DNA of 64,000 nucleotides from NCBI GenBank assembly GCA_963810755.1, contig CAWEOP010000001.1:1-64000 (forward strand), written 5' to 3'. The DNA comes from FEN-1219 sp963810755 (lineage in GTDB: Bacteria > Pseudomonadota > Gammaproteobacteria > Steroidobacterales > Rariloculaceae). The notes below the pieces were generated by a model. The model was not told the origin of the DNA, searched no databases, and saw only the letters and a program-made list of their open reading frames with translations. Positions 48,327 through 57,477 of the stretch are shown here, piece by piece; positions within the stretch are counted from its first letter, which is position 1, and each line of letters starts with the position of its first letter. A program made the position numbers and the translations under genes.

Positions 48327-49636
48327 GCGTCGAGTGTGCGCTTCAGCGCGCGTACTGCGTCGTAAACGTCACGGAAGCGGTTGTAGAGCGGCACGGGTGC
48401 GAGCCGCAGCACGTTCGGCTCACGCCAGTCCGCAACGACACCCGCCGCGCGCAAACGTTCGGCGAATCGCGCGCCGCGGCGCGGCGCGGGATCGAGCTGC
48501 AGCGCGATCTGTGCGCCCCGGCGCTTGGGGTCGGCAGGCGTGAGCAGCCGCGCCCGCTCGCCGAGCTCGGCCGCGAGCAGATGTGCGAGGTAGCCCGTCA
48601 GCTTCTCGGACTTGCGCCGGAGACGCGCGAGCCCGGCTTCCTGGAACAGCGTAAGGGACGCCGCGAGCGGCGCGAGCGACAGGATCGGCGGGTTGCTGAG
48701 CTGCCAACCCGCGGCGCCGCGCAGCGGCGCGAACTTCGGCTCCATGAGGAAGCGGCGCTCGACGTCGTGTCCCCACCAGCCCGCGAAGCGCGGCAGATCG
48801 GCGCGTGCCGCGGCGTCGCGATGCACGAAGCATCCGCCGACCGCCCCGGGGCCCGCGTTGAGGTATTTGTAGCTGCACCACACGGCGAAGTCGGGCGCGT
48901 CGCGGTGCAGCGCGAGCGGCACGTTGCCGATCGCGTGCGCGAGATCGAAGCCGATCGCGCACCCGTGGCGCCGTGCCGCGGCGCTGAGGCCGGCGATGTC
49001 GAGCCGCTCGCCGCTCAAGTACTGCACGCCGGGCAGCAGCACGAGCGCGATGCGCTCGCCTTCGGCCGCGAGCAGCGCATCGAGGCGTTCGCGGTCGAGC
49101 TCGAACGTACCTAAGCGCGGCCCGATCTCGAGCAGCGCGTCCTGCGGATCGAGGCCGTGGAAGCGCAACTGCGACTGCACGGCGTAGCGATCCGACGGAA
49201 ACGCGTCGCGCTCGATCAGGATTTTGTAGCGTTGCGGCGTGGGCCTGAAGAAGCTCACGAGCATGAGATGCAGGTTCACGGTGAGCGTGTTCATTGCGAC
49301 CACTTCGTCGGGGCGTGCACCGGCAAGGGAAGCCAGCGGCGCGCTGAAGCGCTCGTGGTAGTCGAGCCAGCCGGCACTCGGGCCCTTGCGTTTCCCGCGC
49401 CGCGGCTCGTCGTCGAAGTGGCCCTCGACGCCGCGCGCCGCCCAGCGCGCGAGCTCGGCGGCGACGGCGTCGAGCGCCGCGCGCGGCATCAAGCCGAGCG
49501 AGTGGCCGGCGAGATAGCTCAACGCGCGCTGCCCGTCTTTCGGCAGCGCGAAGCGGTTGCGGAACGGCGCTAGCTCGTCTGCCGCGTCGAGCGCGCGTGC
49601 GCCCGCGGCGCCGCGGTCGAATTCGCGCGCGGCCAC
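48323..49636 (-). CDS. kynU: Kynureninase
   Basis: A 437 aa PLP enzyme that cleaves 3-hydroxykynurenine to 3-hydroxyanthranilate and alanine. AGHSLGLMPRAALDAVAAEL near residue 35 is the family N-terminal block (GNSLG-type), ALPGVQYLSGERLDI-like sequence follows, FDLAHAIGNVPLALHRD holds the PLP aspartate, and VWCSYKYLNAGPGAVGGCFV the Schiff-base lysine. GTG 49636, 5 nt after the haaO stop and following GAGGT, is chosen; the open frame extends upstream inside haaO. Its TGA overlaps the kmo ATG. Confidence 0.95.
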   Translation of the reverse strand: MAAREFDRGAAGARALDAADELAPFRNRFALPKDGQRALSYLAGHSLGLMPRAALDAVAAELARWAARGVEGHFDDEPRRGKRKGPSAGWLDYHERFSAPLASLAGARPDEVVAMNTLTVNLHLMLVSFFRPTPQRYKILIERDAFPSDRYAVQSQLRFHGLDPQDALLEIGPRLGTFELDRERLDALLAAEGERIALVLLPGVQYLSGERLDIAGLSAAARRHGCAIGFDLAHAIGNVPLALHRDAPDFAVWCSYKYLNAGPGAVGGCFVHRDAAARADLPRFAGWWGHDVERRFLMEPKFAPLRGAAGWQLSNPPILSLAPLAASLTLFQEAGLARLRRKSEKLTGYLAHLLAAELGERARLLTPADPKRRGAQIALQLDPAPRRGARFAERLRAAGVVADWREPNVLRLAPVPLYNRFRDVYDAVRALKRTLDA

Positions 49637-49641
49637 CGCGG

Positions 49642-50157
49642 CTACCTCGGCGGCATGACCGTGCCGCAACGCTTGCACGTGCGCGCGGCGGCGCTCGAGT
49701 AGAACCGCTCGAACACGGGCGGCAGGTCCTTCACGATGTCCGCCACGTGCAGGTATTCCTCGTGTAGCTTGTTCGCGCACTTCGGACAGAACCACATGAA
49801 GCCGTCGAGCTCGTTCGGCGAGCGCTTGCGCTCGACCACGATGCCCACGGTGTCCTTGAAGCGCTGCGGCGAGTGCGGCACGCGCGCGGGAAGCAGGAAG
49901 ATCTCGCCTTCGGCGATCGGGAGGTCGACGAATTGGCCGTCCTGCACCGTCTTGAGCAGCATGTCGCCCTCGACCTGAAAGAACAACTCCGGGCCTTCGT
50001 CGAGATGGTAGTCCGTGCGCGAGTTCGGGCCACCGACCACCTGGACGATGAAGTCGCCGCCGTCGTCGAACATCTGCTTGTTGCAGACGGGCGGCTTGAG
50101 ATGCTCGCGATTGTCGTCGATCCAATCGAGCAGCTTGAACGGCTTCGTCAAACTCAT
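49642..50157 (-). CDS. haaO: 3-hydroxyanthranilate 3,4-dioxygenase
   Basis: A 171 aa cupin dioxygenase opening 3-hydroxyanthranilate to aminocarboxymuconate semialdehyde, which closes to quinolinate, the NAD precursor. TDYHLDEGPELFFQVEGDML (about 48-67) carries the His/Glu iron ligands and PARVPHSPQRF the second His; the C-terminal tail has two CxxC pairs (CPKC, CKRC), the rubredoxin-like iron site of bacterial HaaO. GGAGGTGG lies just ahead of the ATG. First gene of the operon. A tryptophan dioxygenase and formamidase are not in the window. Confidence 0.96.
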   Translation of the reverse strand: MSLTKPFKLLDWIDDNREHLKPPVCNKQMFDDGGDFIVQVVGGPNSRTDYHLDEGPELFFQVEGDMLLKTVQDGQFVDLPIAEGEIFLLPARVPHSPQRFKDTVGIVVERKRSPNELDGFMWFCPKCANKLHEEYLHVADIVKDLPPVFERFYSSAAARTCKRCGTVMPPR

Positions 50158-50245
50158 CGGCCACCTCCGTCGTGCGGGGCCGGCCTTGCGGGCGCGCGAC
50201 CGCGGTCGGGCATTATGCCCAAAACGCGGGTTGGAGGCGGAAGTC

Positions 50246-51091
50246 TCAGCGGCGGGAGCGCGCGTCGCGGCCGAGGATCGCGGCGGTGCAGTTCACTCTG
50301 ACGGGCCGAGCCGGCTTGTCGAGCCGGACGGCCGTGAGGCAGTTGCCCCAGACGCAGCCGCTGTCGAGAGCCGTCACGTCCGCGCGACGCATCAGACCGA
50401 GCGCGGCCCAATGGCCGAACACGACGTGCGCGCCGCGCGAGCGCCGCTCCGGCACGTCGAACCACGGGATGAGCCCCTTCGGTTGCGACCCCGGCGGACC
50501 GGATTCGCTGAGCTCGAGCCGGCCGCGGCGGTCGCAATAGCGCATCCGCGTGAGCGCATTGATCGTGTAACGGCGCCGGTCTTCGCGATCGAGCTTGCGG
50601 CTCCAGGCGGCGGGCTCGTTGCCGTACATCGAGCGCAGCGAGGCCCGCCAGCGGCGCCCGCGCAGCAGCGCCTCGACGTCGCGAGCCTGCTCGCGTGCCT
50701 GAGCCACGGTCCACGCCGGAGGGATGCCCGCGTGCACGAGCACATGCTTCGAGCTCGCGTCGTAGTGCAGCAGGGGGCGCCGGCGCAGCCAGTCGACCAT
50801 CTCGCCGGCATCCGGCGCCGACAGCACATCGCCGAAAGTGTCAGCCGGGGAGAGATCGCGCCGGCCGGCTACCGTCGCGAGCAAGTGCAGGTCGTGGTTA
50901 CCGAGCACGCAGGTGACGCTGCGCCCCAGCGACATGACATGCCGTAGCACTCCGAGGGAGTCGGGCCCCCGGTTGACGAGATCGCCAACGAGCCACAGCC
51001 GGTCGCGCGACTTGCGGAACGAGAGCTTCTTCAGCAGCGCGTCGAAGGCCGCGCCGCAGCCCTGAATGTCTCCGATTGCGTAAACCGCCAT
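50246..51091 (-). CDS. apaH: Symmetrical diadenosine tetraphosphatase
   Basis: A 281 aa Ser/Thr-phosphatase-fold hydrolase of Ap4A, cutting to two ADP. Motifs MAVYAIGDIQGCGAAFDALL (residues 1-20), WLVGDLVNRGPDSLGVLRHV (about 33-52), and VTCVLGNHDLHLLATVAGRR (about 59-78) match ApaH; SSKHVLVHAGIPPAWTVAQA follows. Length agrees with E. coli ApaH. In many gammaproteobacteria apaG lies between rsmA and apaH; here only 123 bp separate them, too little for apaG. Confidence 0.95.
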   Translation of the reverse strand: MAVYAIGDIQGCGAAFDALLKKLSFRKSRDRLWLVGDLVNRGPDSLGVLRHVMSLGRSVTCVLGNHDLHLLATVAGRRDLSPADTFGDVLSAPDAGEMVDWLRRRPLLHYDASSKHVLVHAGIPPAWTVAQAREQARDVEALLRGRRWRASLRSMYGNEPAAWSRKLDREDRRRYTINALTRMRYCDRRGRLELSESGPPGSQPKGLIPWFDVPERRSRGAHVVFGHWAALGLMRRADVTALDSGCVWGNCLTAVRLDKPARPVRVNCTAAILGRDARSRR

Positions 51092-51214
51092 GCCTCTGTC
51101 GCCCGCCGTCCCGTAGACCGAGCGTATCGTGCTACGTTCACGCGCGCAGGGAAACTTGGCCGAAGGGCCGATATCTCGGCCCGCAGTTTGCAATCCGGAA
51201 GTGCGATCCCTGAC

Positions 51215-51982
51215 CTAAGCGAGCAGCGCCGCGAGCTTCGCGAATTCTGCGGGCGCCAGGGTTTCGGGGCGCGCGCCGGGATCCACACCCGTCGACGCGA
51301 TTTGCTCCGCGGTCAGCCGCCCCTTGAGCGCGCGGCCGAGTGTTTTGCGGCGCATCGAGAACAGATGCGCGACGAGGCTCGCGAAGCGCGCGTGGTCCCC
51401 GACCGCGAAGTCGGGCGCGCGCGGCGTGATGCGCACGACGGTGCTCCAGACCCTCGGCGGCGGCGCGAATGCGCCCGGGCCGATGTCGAAGCAGGCTTCG
51501 CACTTCGCCGCGATTGCGAGCATGACCGTGAGCCGTCCGTACTCCTTACCGCCGGGGCTCGCGGTCATCCGGTCCACGACCTCGCGCTGCAGCATCACGT
51601 GCATGTCCTTGATCGAGCCCGCGAATGTAAGCAGGTGAAAGAGCAGCGGCGTCGAGATGTTGTACGGCAAGTTGCCGACCACGCGCAGTGAGCTCGGGCC
51701 GGCCGCGAGGCTCGCGAAATCGAAGCGCAGCGCGTCGGCTTCGTGGACTACGAGGCGCTCCGCGTGCTCGACGCGGCCCGGGAGGTCCGCGGCGAGCTCG
51801 CGATCGACCTCGATCACGTGCAGCCGGTCGAGCCGCTCGAGGAGCGGCCGCGTGAGCGCCCCGGGGCCGGCGCCGATCTCGACGACACGGTCGCCGGCGG
51901 CGGGCGCGATCGCGCCGACGATGCGCCGTATCACCGCCGGATCGTGGAGGAAATGCTGGCCGAGCCGCTTCTTCGCCCGCAC
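51215..51982 (-). CDS. rsmA: 16S rRNA (adenine1518/1519-N6)-dimethyltransferase
   Basis: A 255 aa KsgA/RsmA protein dimethylating two adenines at the 3' end of 16S rRNA. AKKRLGQHFLHDPAVIRRIV (residues 3-22), VVEIGAGPGALTRPLLERLD with the AdoMet loop, RVVGNLPYNISTPLLFHLLT (catalytic NLPY, about 105-124) and PGAFAPPPRVWSTVVRITPR are all family blocks. GTG 51982 is preferred because it directly precedes the RAKKRLGQHF motif and leaves 8 bp to pdxA's stop. Part of the surA-pdxA-rsmA-apaH operon. Confidence 0.96.
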   Translation of the reverse strand: MRAKKRLGQHFLHDPAVIRRIVGAIAPAAGDRVVEIGAGPGALTRPLLERLDRLHVIEVDRELAADLPGRVEHAERLVVHEADALRFDFASLAAGPSSLRVVGNLPYNISTPLLFHLLTFAGSIKDMHVMLQREVVDRMTASPGGKEYGRLTVMLAIAAKCEACFDIGPGAFAPPPRVWSTVVRITPRAPDFAVGDHARFASLVAHLFSMRRKTLGRALKGRLTAEQIASTGVDPGARPETLAPAEFAKLAALLA

Positions 51983-51990
51983 GCGCGCCT

Positions 51991-52983
51991 TTATGAGGAC
52001 ACGGACGCGAGCTCGAGCGCGAGCTCGACGGCTGCGATGAGACTCGCGGCGCGCGCGCGACCCGTGCCCGCGAGCTCGAGCGCGGTGCCGTGATCGACGG
52101 ACGTGCGCACGATCGGGAGTCCGAGCGTCACGTTGACGATCTCGCCGAACGACAACGCCTTGAGCACGGGCAATCCCTGGTCGTGGTACATCGCGACGAC
52201 GACGTCGCAGCGCTCGAGCGACTCGGGTGTGAACGCCGTGTCCGCCGAGACGGGTCCGAGCACCGCCATGCCCTCCGCCGCGAGCTTGCGCACTACGGGC
52301 TCGATGATCGCGCGCTCTTCGCCGCCGAGCGTGCCGCTTTCGCCCGCGTGCGGGTTCAATCCCAACACGAGCAGCCGCGGCCGCTCGATGCGGAAGCGCT
52401 TCTCGAGATCCGCGTGCGTGACTCGTAGGACGCGCTCGAGCTTTTCCGGCTGGAGCGCATCGGCGACGGCGCGCAGGGGCAGGTGTGTGGTCACGAGCGC
52501 CACGCGCAGCGACTTGCCCGCGAGCAGCATCACGGGCTGCTCCGCGCCCGTGAGACTCGCGAGGTACTCGGTGTGGCCCGAGAACTCGAAGCCGGACTGG
52601 CTGATCACGCTCTTCTGCACCGGCGCGGTGACGAGCGCCTGTGCTGCTTGCGCGCTGCAGAGCGCGACGCCGCGGCGCAGCATGTCGAGCACGTAGTTCG
52701 CGTTCGCGACGTCGAGCCGTCCGGCGACGACCGGCGTGCGGAGCGCGATCGGCATTACTTGCAAACTGCCGGCGAGATGCGGGCCGACCTGCGCGGCCGT
52801 CGCGCACTCACGCAGCGTCACGCGCGCCGCGAGAGCGCGTGCCCGATCGGCGAGCAGGTTCGGATCGCCGAGGACGGCGAGCCGCGCCGGAATCTCGCGC
52901 TGCGCGAGCGCGAGGCAGATGTCCGGGCCGATGCCGGCAGGCTCGCCGGAGCTCACGACGACGACGGGTAGGTCTGTGCTCAC
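51991..52983 (-). CDS. pdxA: 4-hydroxythreonine-4-phosphate dehydrogenase
   Basis: A 330 aa NAD-dependent dehydrogenase of pyridoxal 5'-phosphate synthesis (DXP-dependent route). VVVVSSGEPAGIGPDICLAL (residues 7-26), LVTAPVQKSVISQSGFEFSG (about 116-135), LLVLGLNPHAGESGTLGGEE (about 200-219) and VVVAMYHDQGLPVLKALSFG (about 263-282) are diagnostic; the histidines bind the divalent metal. Lies between surA and rsmA as in E. coli. Confidence 0.97.
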   Translation of the reverse strand: MSTDLPVVVVSSGEPAGIGPDICLALAQREIPARLAVLGDPNLLADRARALAARVTLRECATAAQVGPHLAGSLQVMPIALRTPVVAGRLDVANANYVLDMLRRGVALCSAQAAQALVTAPVQKSVISQSGFEFSGHTEYLASLTGAEQPVMLLAGKSLRVALVTTHLPLRAVADALQPEKLERVLRVTHADLEKRFRIERPRLLVLGLNPHAGESGTLGGEERAIIEPVVRKLAAEGMAVLGPVSADTAFTPESLERCDVVVAMYHDQGLPVLKALSFGEIVNVTLGLPIVRTSVDHGTALELAGTGRARAASLIAAVELALELASVSS

Positions 52984-53059
52984 AATTGCAGTCCAAGCGG
53001 GATTCGTGCGTGCGCGGCGGTCGGGCGGCGCGGCGCCGGGTCGCCGCCGGCGCGGCGGG

Positions 53060-54439
53060 CTAGAGGCGGATCTCGACGAACGCTTGGTCGCGCAGGCGCC
53101 GCAACCACAGCTCGCGCTCCTCCTCGGACTTGCTCGCGCGAATCTGGCGCGCGCATTCCTGGCGCTTCACCTCGTCGGTGGTGTCGTGCGAGCGGCGGTC
53201 GAGCACCTGGACGAGGTGCCAGCCGAAGCGGCTCTTGATCGGTTGGCTGAGCTCCTTGAGCGGCAACGCGGCGACGGTCTGCTCGAACTCGGGAACGAAG
53301 TCGCCCGGCGAGATCCAGCCGAGGTCGCCGCCGTCCGTTGCGGAGCCGGTGTCTTCGGACATCGTTTGCGCGATCGTCGCGAAGTCACCGCCCGCGACGA
53401 TCTGCGCGCGCAGTCCGAGCATTTTTTGCTTCACCGCGTCGTCGTCGAGAATCTCGTTCGGCTTCAGCAGGATGTGGCGCACGTGCAGCTGATCCACCAT
53501 CACGCGCTCGCTGCCGCGCATCTCGTTGAGCTTCACGATCTGGAACCCCGCGCCGCTTTGGATCGGCCGCGAAAACTCGCCGGCCTGCATCTTCACCACG
53601 GTATCGGCAAACAGCGACGGCAGCTGCGCGCCTTTGCGCCAACCGAGTGCGCCGCCTTCGAGCGCCGTCTGCGCGTGCGAGGTTGCGACGGCGAGGCGCG
53701 CGAAGTCCTCTCCGGCCTCGAGCCGCGAGTAGATCTCCTCGATCTTCTGCCGCCCGGCCTCGACCTGGTCCGGCGTGGCATTGCCCGGTACGCCGATCAA
53801 GATGTGCGAGATGTTGTAGTCGAACTGGTTGGTCGCGCTCGCGCTCTGTTGGGCGAGGCACAGCTCGAGCTCGCGCGGCGCGATGTTGATGCGGGCGACG
53901 ACGTCGCGCTGCTGCAGCTGCTCGATCATCAGGTCCTGGCGGCTGTCTTCGCGATACATGGCATAGTTGACGTTCTCGCCCGCGAGCACCGCCGGCAGCT
54001 CCTCGAGCGTGTAGCCCAAGTTTTCCGCGACGCGCGCGAGCGCCTGGTTCAGCATGTCGTCGCTCACGGTGATGCCGACCTTTTTCGCGCGTTGCAGCTC
54101 TATTTCCCGCAGCACGAGCTGATCGAGCACCTGCTTCTCGAGCACGGACATCGGCGGCAGCGGCCGGCGTTGCTCCGGGGCCTGCTGCTCCTGCTGCGCC
54201 CGCAGGTTCTTGACGACGAGCTCGATCCGGTCGGCGAGCTCGCTCTTGAGCACGATGCCTTCCTCGACGATGGCGGCCACGCCGTCGAGCAGGTCGCCGC
54301 CCGCGCCGAGGTCGCGGTCCTGCGCGGACGCGCTCGAGACGAGGGCCGTCGACGCGAGCGCTGAAATGACGGCGGCGCCGATCAAGGCGCCGAGCCGAGA
54401 GACGATCGAGTTGTAGGACTGACGTTTCAGGGAGTTCAT
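53060..54439 (-). CDS. surA: Periplasmic chaperone SurA
   Basis: A 459 aa peptidyl-prolyl isomerase/chaperone for outer-membrane proteins including LptD. Signal peptide about 1-39 (ALIGAAVISALASTALVSSA). The N-terminal chaperone domain covers about 45-190 with AIVEEGIVLKSELADRIELV; two parvulin domains begin at ISHILIGVPGNATPDQVEAG (about 191) and VRHILLKPNEILDDDAVKQK (about 302); GWHLVQVLDRRSHDTTDEVK and the C-terminal helix RDQAFVEIRL complete it. Starts 11 nt downstream of the lptD stop; ATG 54439 is chosen over 54493 because it fits the signal peptide. Confidence 0.96.
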   Translation of the reverse strand: MNSLKRQSYNSIVSRLGALIGAAVISALASTALVSSASAQDRDLGAGGDLLDGVAAIVEEGIVLKSELADRIELVVKNLRAQQEQQAPEQRRPLPPMSVLEKQVLDQLVLREIELQRAKKVGITVSDDMLNQALARVAENLGYTLEELPAVLAGENVNYAMYREDSRQDLMIEQLQQRDVVARINIAPRELELCLAQQSASATNQFDYNISHILIGVPGNATPDQVEAGRQKIEEIYSRLEAGEDFARLAVATSHAQTALEGGALGWRKGAQLPSLFADTVVKMQAGEFSRPIQSGAGFQIVKLNEMRGSERVMVDQLHVRHILLKPNEILDDDAVKQKMLGLRAQIVAGGDFATIAQTMSEDTGSATDGGDLGWISPGDFVPEFEQTVAALPLKELSQPIKSRFGWHLVQVLDRRSHDTTDEVKRQECARQIRASKSEEERELWLRRLRDQAFVEIRL

Positions 54440-54449
54440 TGGCTCGCTC

Positions 54450-56742
54450 TCATCCGTTCGGTTGGGCGTAGCTTCGATAACCGAGAATACCACGGTCGAG
54501 CAGCTCCTCCGGCTTGGGCGCGCCTTGCGACAGCCCCTTGAGCTCGAGCTGAATCGAGATCGCGCTGTCCGCTTCCCCGGTGCGGCTGCTCACGTAGCGG
54601 CGGCCTATCATCCGGAACCGCCAGCAGCACGCCTCGTATTCCCAGCCGACGAATTGCTCGAGGGGCTCGCTTTCGAGGAACGAGTAGCTGTAGCGGCCGA
54701 TGATTCGCCATTTGTCCGAAGCGGGCCACACGACCGATAGGTCGCCCTGCTCGATGAAGCCGCGCCGATAGCGGTAGCCGAAGCCGAACAGACGGTCGTC
54801 CTGCGGGCGGTACTCGAAACGCGTCTCCGCGCGCGAGGTCGATTCCGCGGCGTTGTTCCATTGATAGCCGACATCGAGGTTCCAGATATCCCGGCCGAAT
54901 GACATCTCGGCCACATAGTCCGATTCGTTGCCGCTGTTCGGCGACTCGCCGGGCAGTGCCACGCGTTGGGCGTTTAGATACCGAGTCTGGCCCAAAGTTG
55001 CCGTCAGCCGCTCCGTGCCCTGCTCGTCTATGAGGCGCGTCGTGACGCCGAAGCTGAACTGCTCCGTGTCGGCGATGCGGTCCGGACCCACGAACTGGTA
55101 TTTGCGGAACAGCTGGATCAGGTTGAAGTCGGGCAGGATCGTGTCGAACACCGGCAGTGCGCTCTGGTCCTCGTACGGCACGTTCACGTACAGCATCCGC
55201 GGCTCGAGGGTCTGCAGCCAGACTTTGGCGCGGCCCGCGTCGCGCTCGAATTTCATGCCGGTGTCGACGCTCGAGATCGGGAGGCTGCGCGACAGCGTGT
55301 CGTCGGTGCCGGGCGCCGTCGTGTCGCTGTCGAGCCAGTAGGAGGTTTGGCGCAGCGCGACCGCGGGCGTGAGGTACATGCCTGCGCGCGCGAACCGCAT
55401 GCTCACTTCCTGCGTGGAGTCGAACCGCCAGCCCGTGACGCCGACGTTGCGGTCGAAGTTCACGAGCTCCGTGTTCGAGTCGAATCCGAAGCGCTGGCCG
55501 AACCAGCGGCCCGCGAACAACATTTGCGGCAGGCGTTGGTACGGGCGCTCCTCGTCCGTGAGCACGGTATCGATCGTCTGATAGTCTTGCGCCCGCGTGA
55601 GCAGCGACCAGTACGGCGTGTAGTAGGTCAAGTCGACGAAGCGGTTCAGGTGCGTCTGGCTCGTTACGCTCAAGCTGGTGCCGAGGTCTTCGAAGTACGT
55701 GTCGTCCGACACCTCCTCGATTCCCGACAGCACTTGCCAGTTGTCGCCGAACAGCGATTGGTGGTGGTAGTTGACGTAGCTGCGCGAGTCGTCGAGCTCG
55801 TCGTCGTTCGGCAGATACTCGAAGCCGAGCTGCCCCTCGCTATTCGACTGGAGGTAGCGAAAGTCGCTCCGGAGCTGCGTACCGCGCTTGCTCATGTAGC
55901 GCGGCTCGAGCGTCAAGTCGTAGTTCGGTGCGATGTTGAGGTAGTAGGGCACCTTCAAATCGAAGCCCGTACGGTCGCGCTCACTGATGTCCGGCGTGAG
56001 GAAGCCGCTCTTGCGGCGGCCGTCGATCGGGAAGCTGAATACCGGCGCGTACAGAATCGGCACGCCCTTGAAGTCGAGCTTCATGCCGCGCGCAGTGCCG
56101 ATGCCGCCGTTCACGTCGAAGTCGATGTCCCGCGCGTGCAGCTCCCAATCGGGGTCGTTCATCGGGCAGGTCGTGAACAGCACGTTCATCAAGCGACATG
56201 CTGCTGTCGCTTCGTATCGTGATGTCATCCGCGGAGCCGCGCGCGGGACGCTTCGGCAAATCGAAGCCGGCTTCCCCGAAACGAATCGTCTCGGTTTGCC
56301 GGTCCACCCGAGCGTCCTCGCCGTACACCTTTACGTCGGGACCTTCGAGCGTGACGCGTCCGTCGAACGACAGGCTGTCGCTGTCGACCGTCGCGTGCTC
56401 GGCCGTGATGGTGGCGTCGCCGTAGCGGGCGTGAATCTGATCCGAGAACTGCGCCTCCGCGCCAGCCACTCCGTTGTCGAGCGAGGGTCCGATGTCGAAG
56501 GAGGGCGCATCGATTACGAGCTCGTCGGGCACGAGCGCAGCCGGCGGCGTTTCGGCCGCGGCCGGTTGAGGCACAGGGTTGCTCAGCGGCGAATCGTTCG
56601 GAGGGAGGCAAAGATCCTGAGCGAAGGTTTGCCGAGCCAGCACGGCACAGAGCCAGATCGCGAGTGTCGAGCGGCTTGCTGAAGGCACGAGGATGGTTTG
56701 CGCAAAGGCAGCTACAATGGCACAGAAGGCATACCCCTTCAA
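54450..56742 (-). CDS. lptD: LPS-assembly protein LptD, frame shifted
   Basis: Outer-membrane beta-barrel that inserts LPS with LptE. Residues 1-42 contain the signal peptide, then QDLCLPPND and the OstA jellyroll (FSDQIHARYGDATITAEHAT, FDGRVTLEGPDVKVYGEDAR). At about 56185-56194 the frame breaks after RSDSSMSL and continues in another frame with NVLFTTCPMNDPDWELHARD and the barrel. Conserved cysteines are present (LCLP, TTCP, YEACCWRF), as needed for the interdomain disulfides. Repaired length is about 763 aa. LptD is normally essential, so a read error is the likeliest cause. Upstream of surA, as in E. coli. Confidence 0.92.
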
Positions 56743-56809
56743 CGATTTGTACCGTCAGCTGCACGTGATGGTTGAGCTCGATTCGCGGAGCAACACCGCT
56801 CGCAAATGA
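56717..56809 (+). CDS. 30-residue open frame coupled to murU
   Basis: ATG 56717 opens AYPFNDLYRQLHVMVELDSR within a 30-codon frame whose TGA overlaps the murU ATG (ATGA). TACAAT lies just in front of it. In many gammaproteobacteria the kinase gene amgK sits here; this short frame is not recognisable as an amgK end. It could be a leader peptide for murU or chance; the start lies inside the opposite lptD start region. Confidence 0.35.
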   Translation: MAQKAYPFNDLYRQLHVMVELDSRSNTARK

Positions 56810-57477
56810 AAGTGATGATCCTCGCGGCAGGACGCGGTGAACGCATGGGCGCGCTCACCGCGAACACGCCGAAGCCGCTGCTCAGCGTCGGCAGCGTTTC
56901 GCTGATCGAGCTGCATCTCGCGCGGCTCGCGGCCGCGGGCTTTCGCGACGTCGTGATCAACCTCTCCTATCGCGGCGCGCAAATCCGCGAGCGGCTCGGT
57001 GCCGGCGATCGTTTCGGCGTGACGATTGCCTACAGCGAGGAGGGCGAGCCGCCGCTCGAGACCGGTGGCGGCATCGTGCAAGCGATTCCGTTGCTCGGCC
57101 CCGGGCTGTTCCTGCTCGTAAACTCCGACGTGTACACCGATCTCGACCTGCGCGCGTTCGCCGGCGGTGCAAGCGCGAGCACGCTGCTGCTCGTGCCGAA
57201 TCCCGCGCACAACGAGCACGGCGACTTCGGCCTCGACGAGAGCGGTAACGTCACCGCGCAGGAACCGAAGCTCACGTATGGCGGCGTCGCGGTGCTCGAA
57301 ACGCAGATGTTCGCGGCGCTCACACCGGGGCGCCGGCCGCTGAAGCCCGTGCTGGACGCCGCTATCGCGCGCGGGGCGCTGCGCGGCCAGTTCTATGACG
57401 GCGTGTGGATCGACGTCGGCACGCCCGAGCGCCTCGACGAGGCGCGCCGCGCGGCCGAGCCCGTGAGCGGACGATGA
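56806..57477 (+). CDS. murU: N-acetylmuramate alpha-1-phosphate uridylyltransferase
   Basis: A 223 aa nucleotidyltransferase making UDP-MurNAc in cell-wall recycling. KVMILAAGRGERMGALTANT (residues 2-21), then PKPLLSVG, binds the nucleotide; GPGLFLLVNSDVYTDLDLRA (about 101-120) has the metal-binding aspartate, and YDGVWIDVGTPERLDEARRA closes it. Divergent from lptD, as often seen for amgK-murU, but amgK is absent here. Stop overlaps the maiA ATG. Confidence 0.9.
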   Translation: MKVMILAAGRGERMGALTANTPKPLLSVGSVSLIELHLARLAAAGFRDVVINLSYRGAQIRERLGAGDRFGVTIAYSEEGEPPLETGGGIVQAIPLLGPGLFLLVNSDVYTDLDLRAFAGGASASTLLLVPNPAHNEHGDFGLDESGNVTAQEPKLTYGGVAVLETQMFAALTPGRRPLKPVLDAAIARGALRGQFYDGVWIDVGTPERLDEARRAAEPVSGR

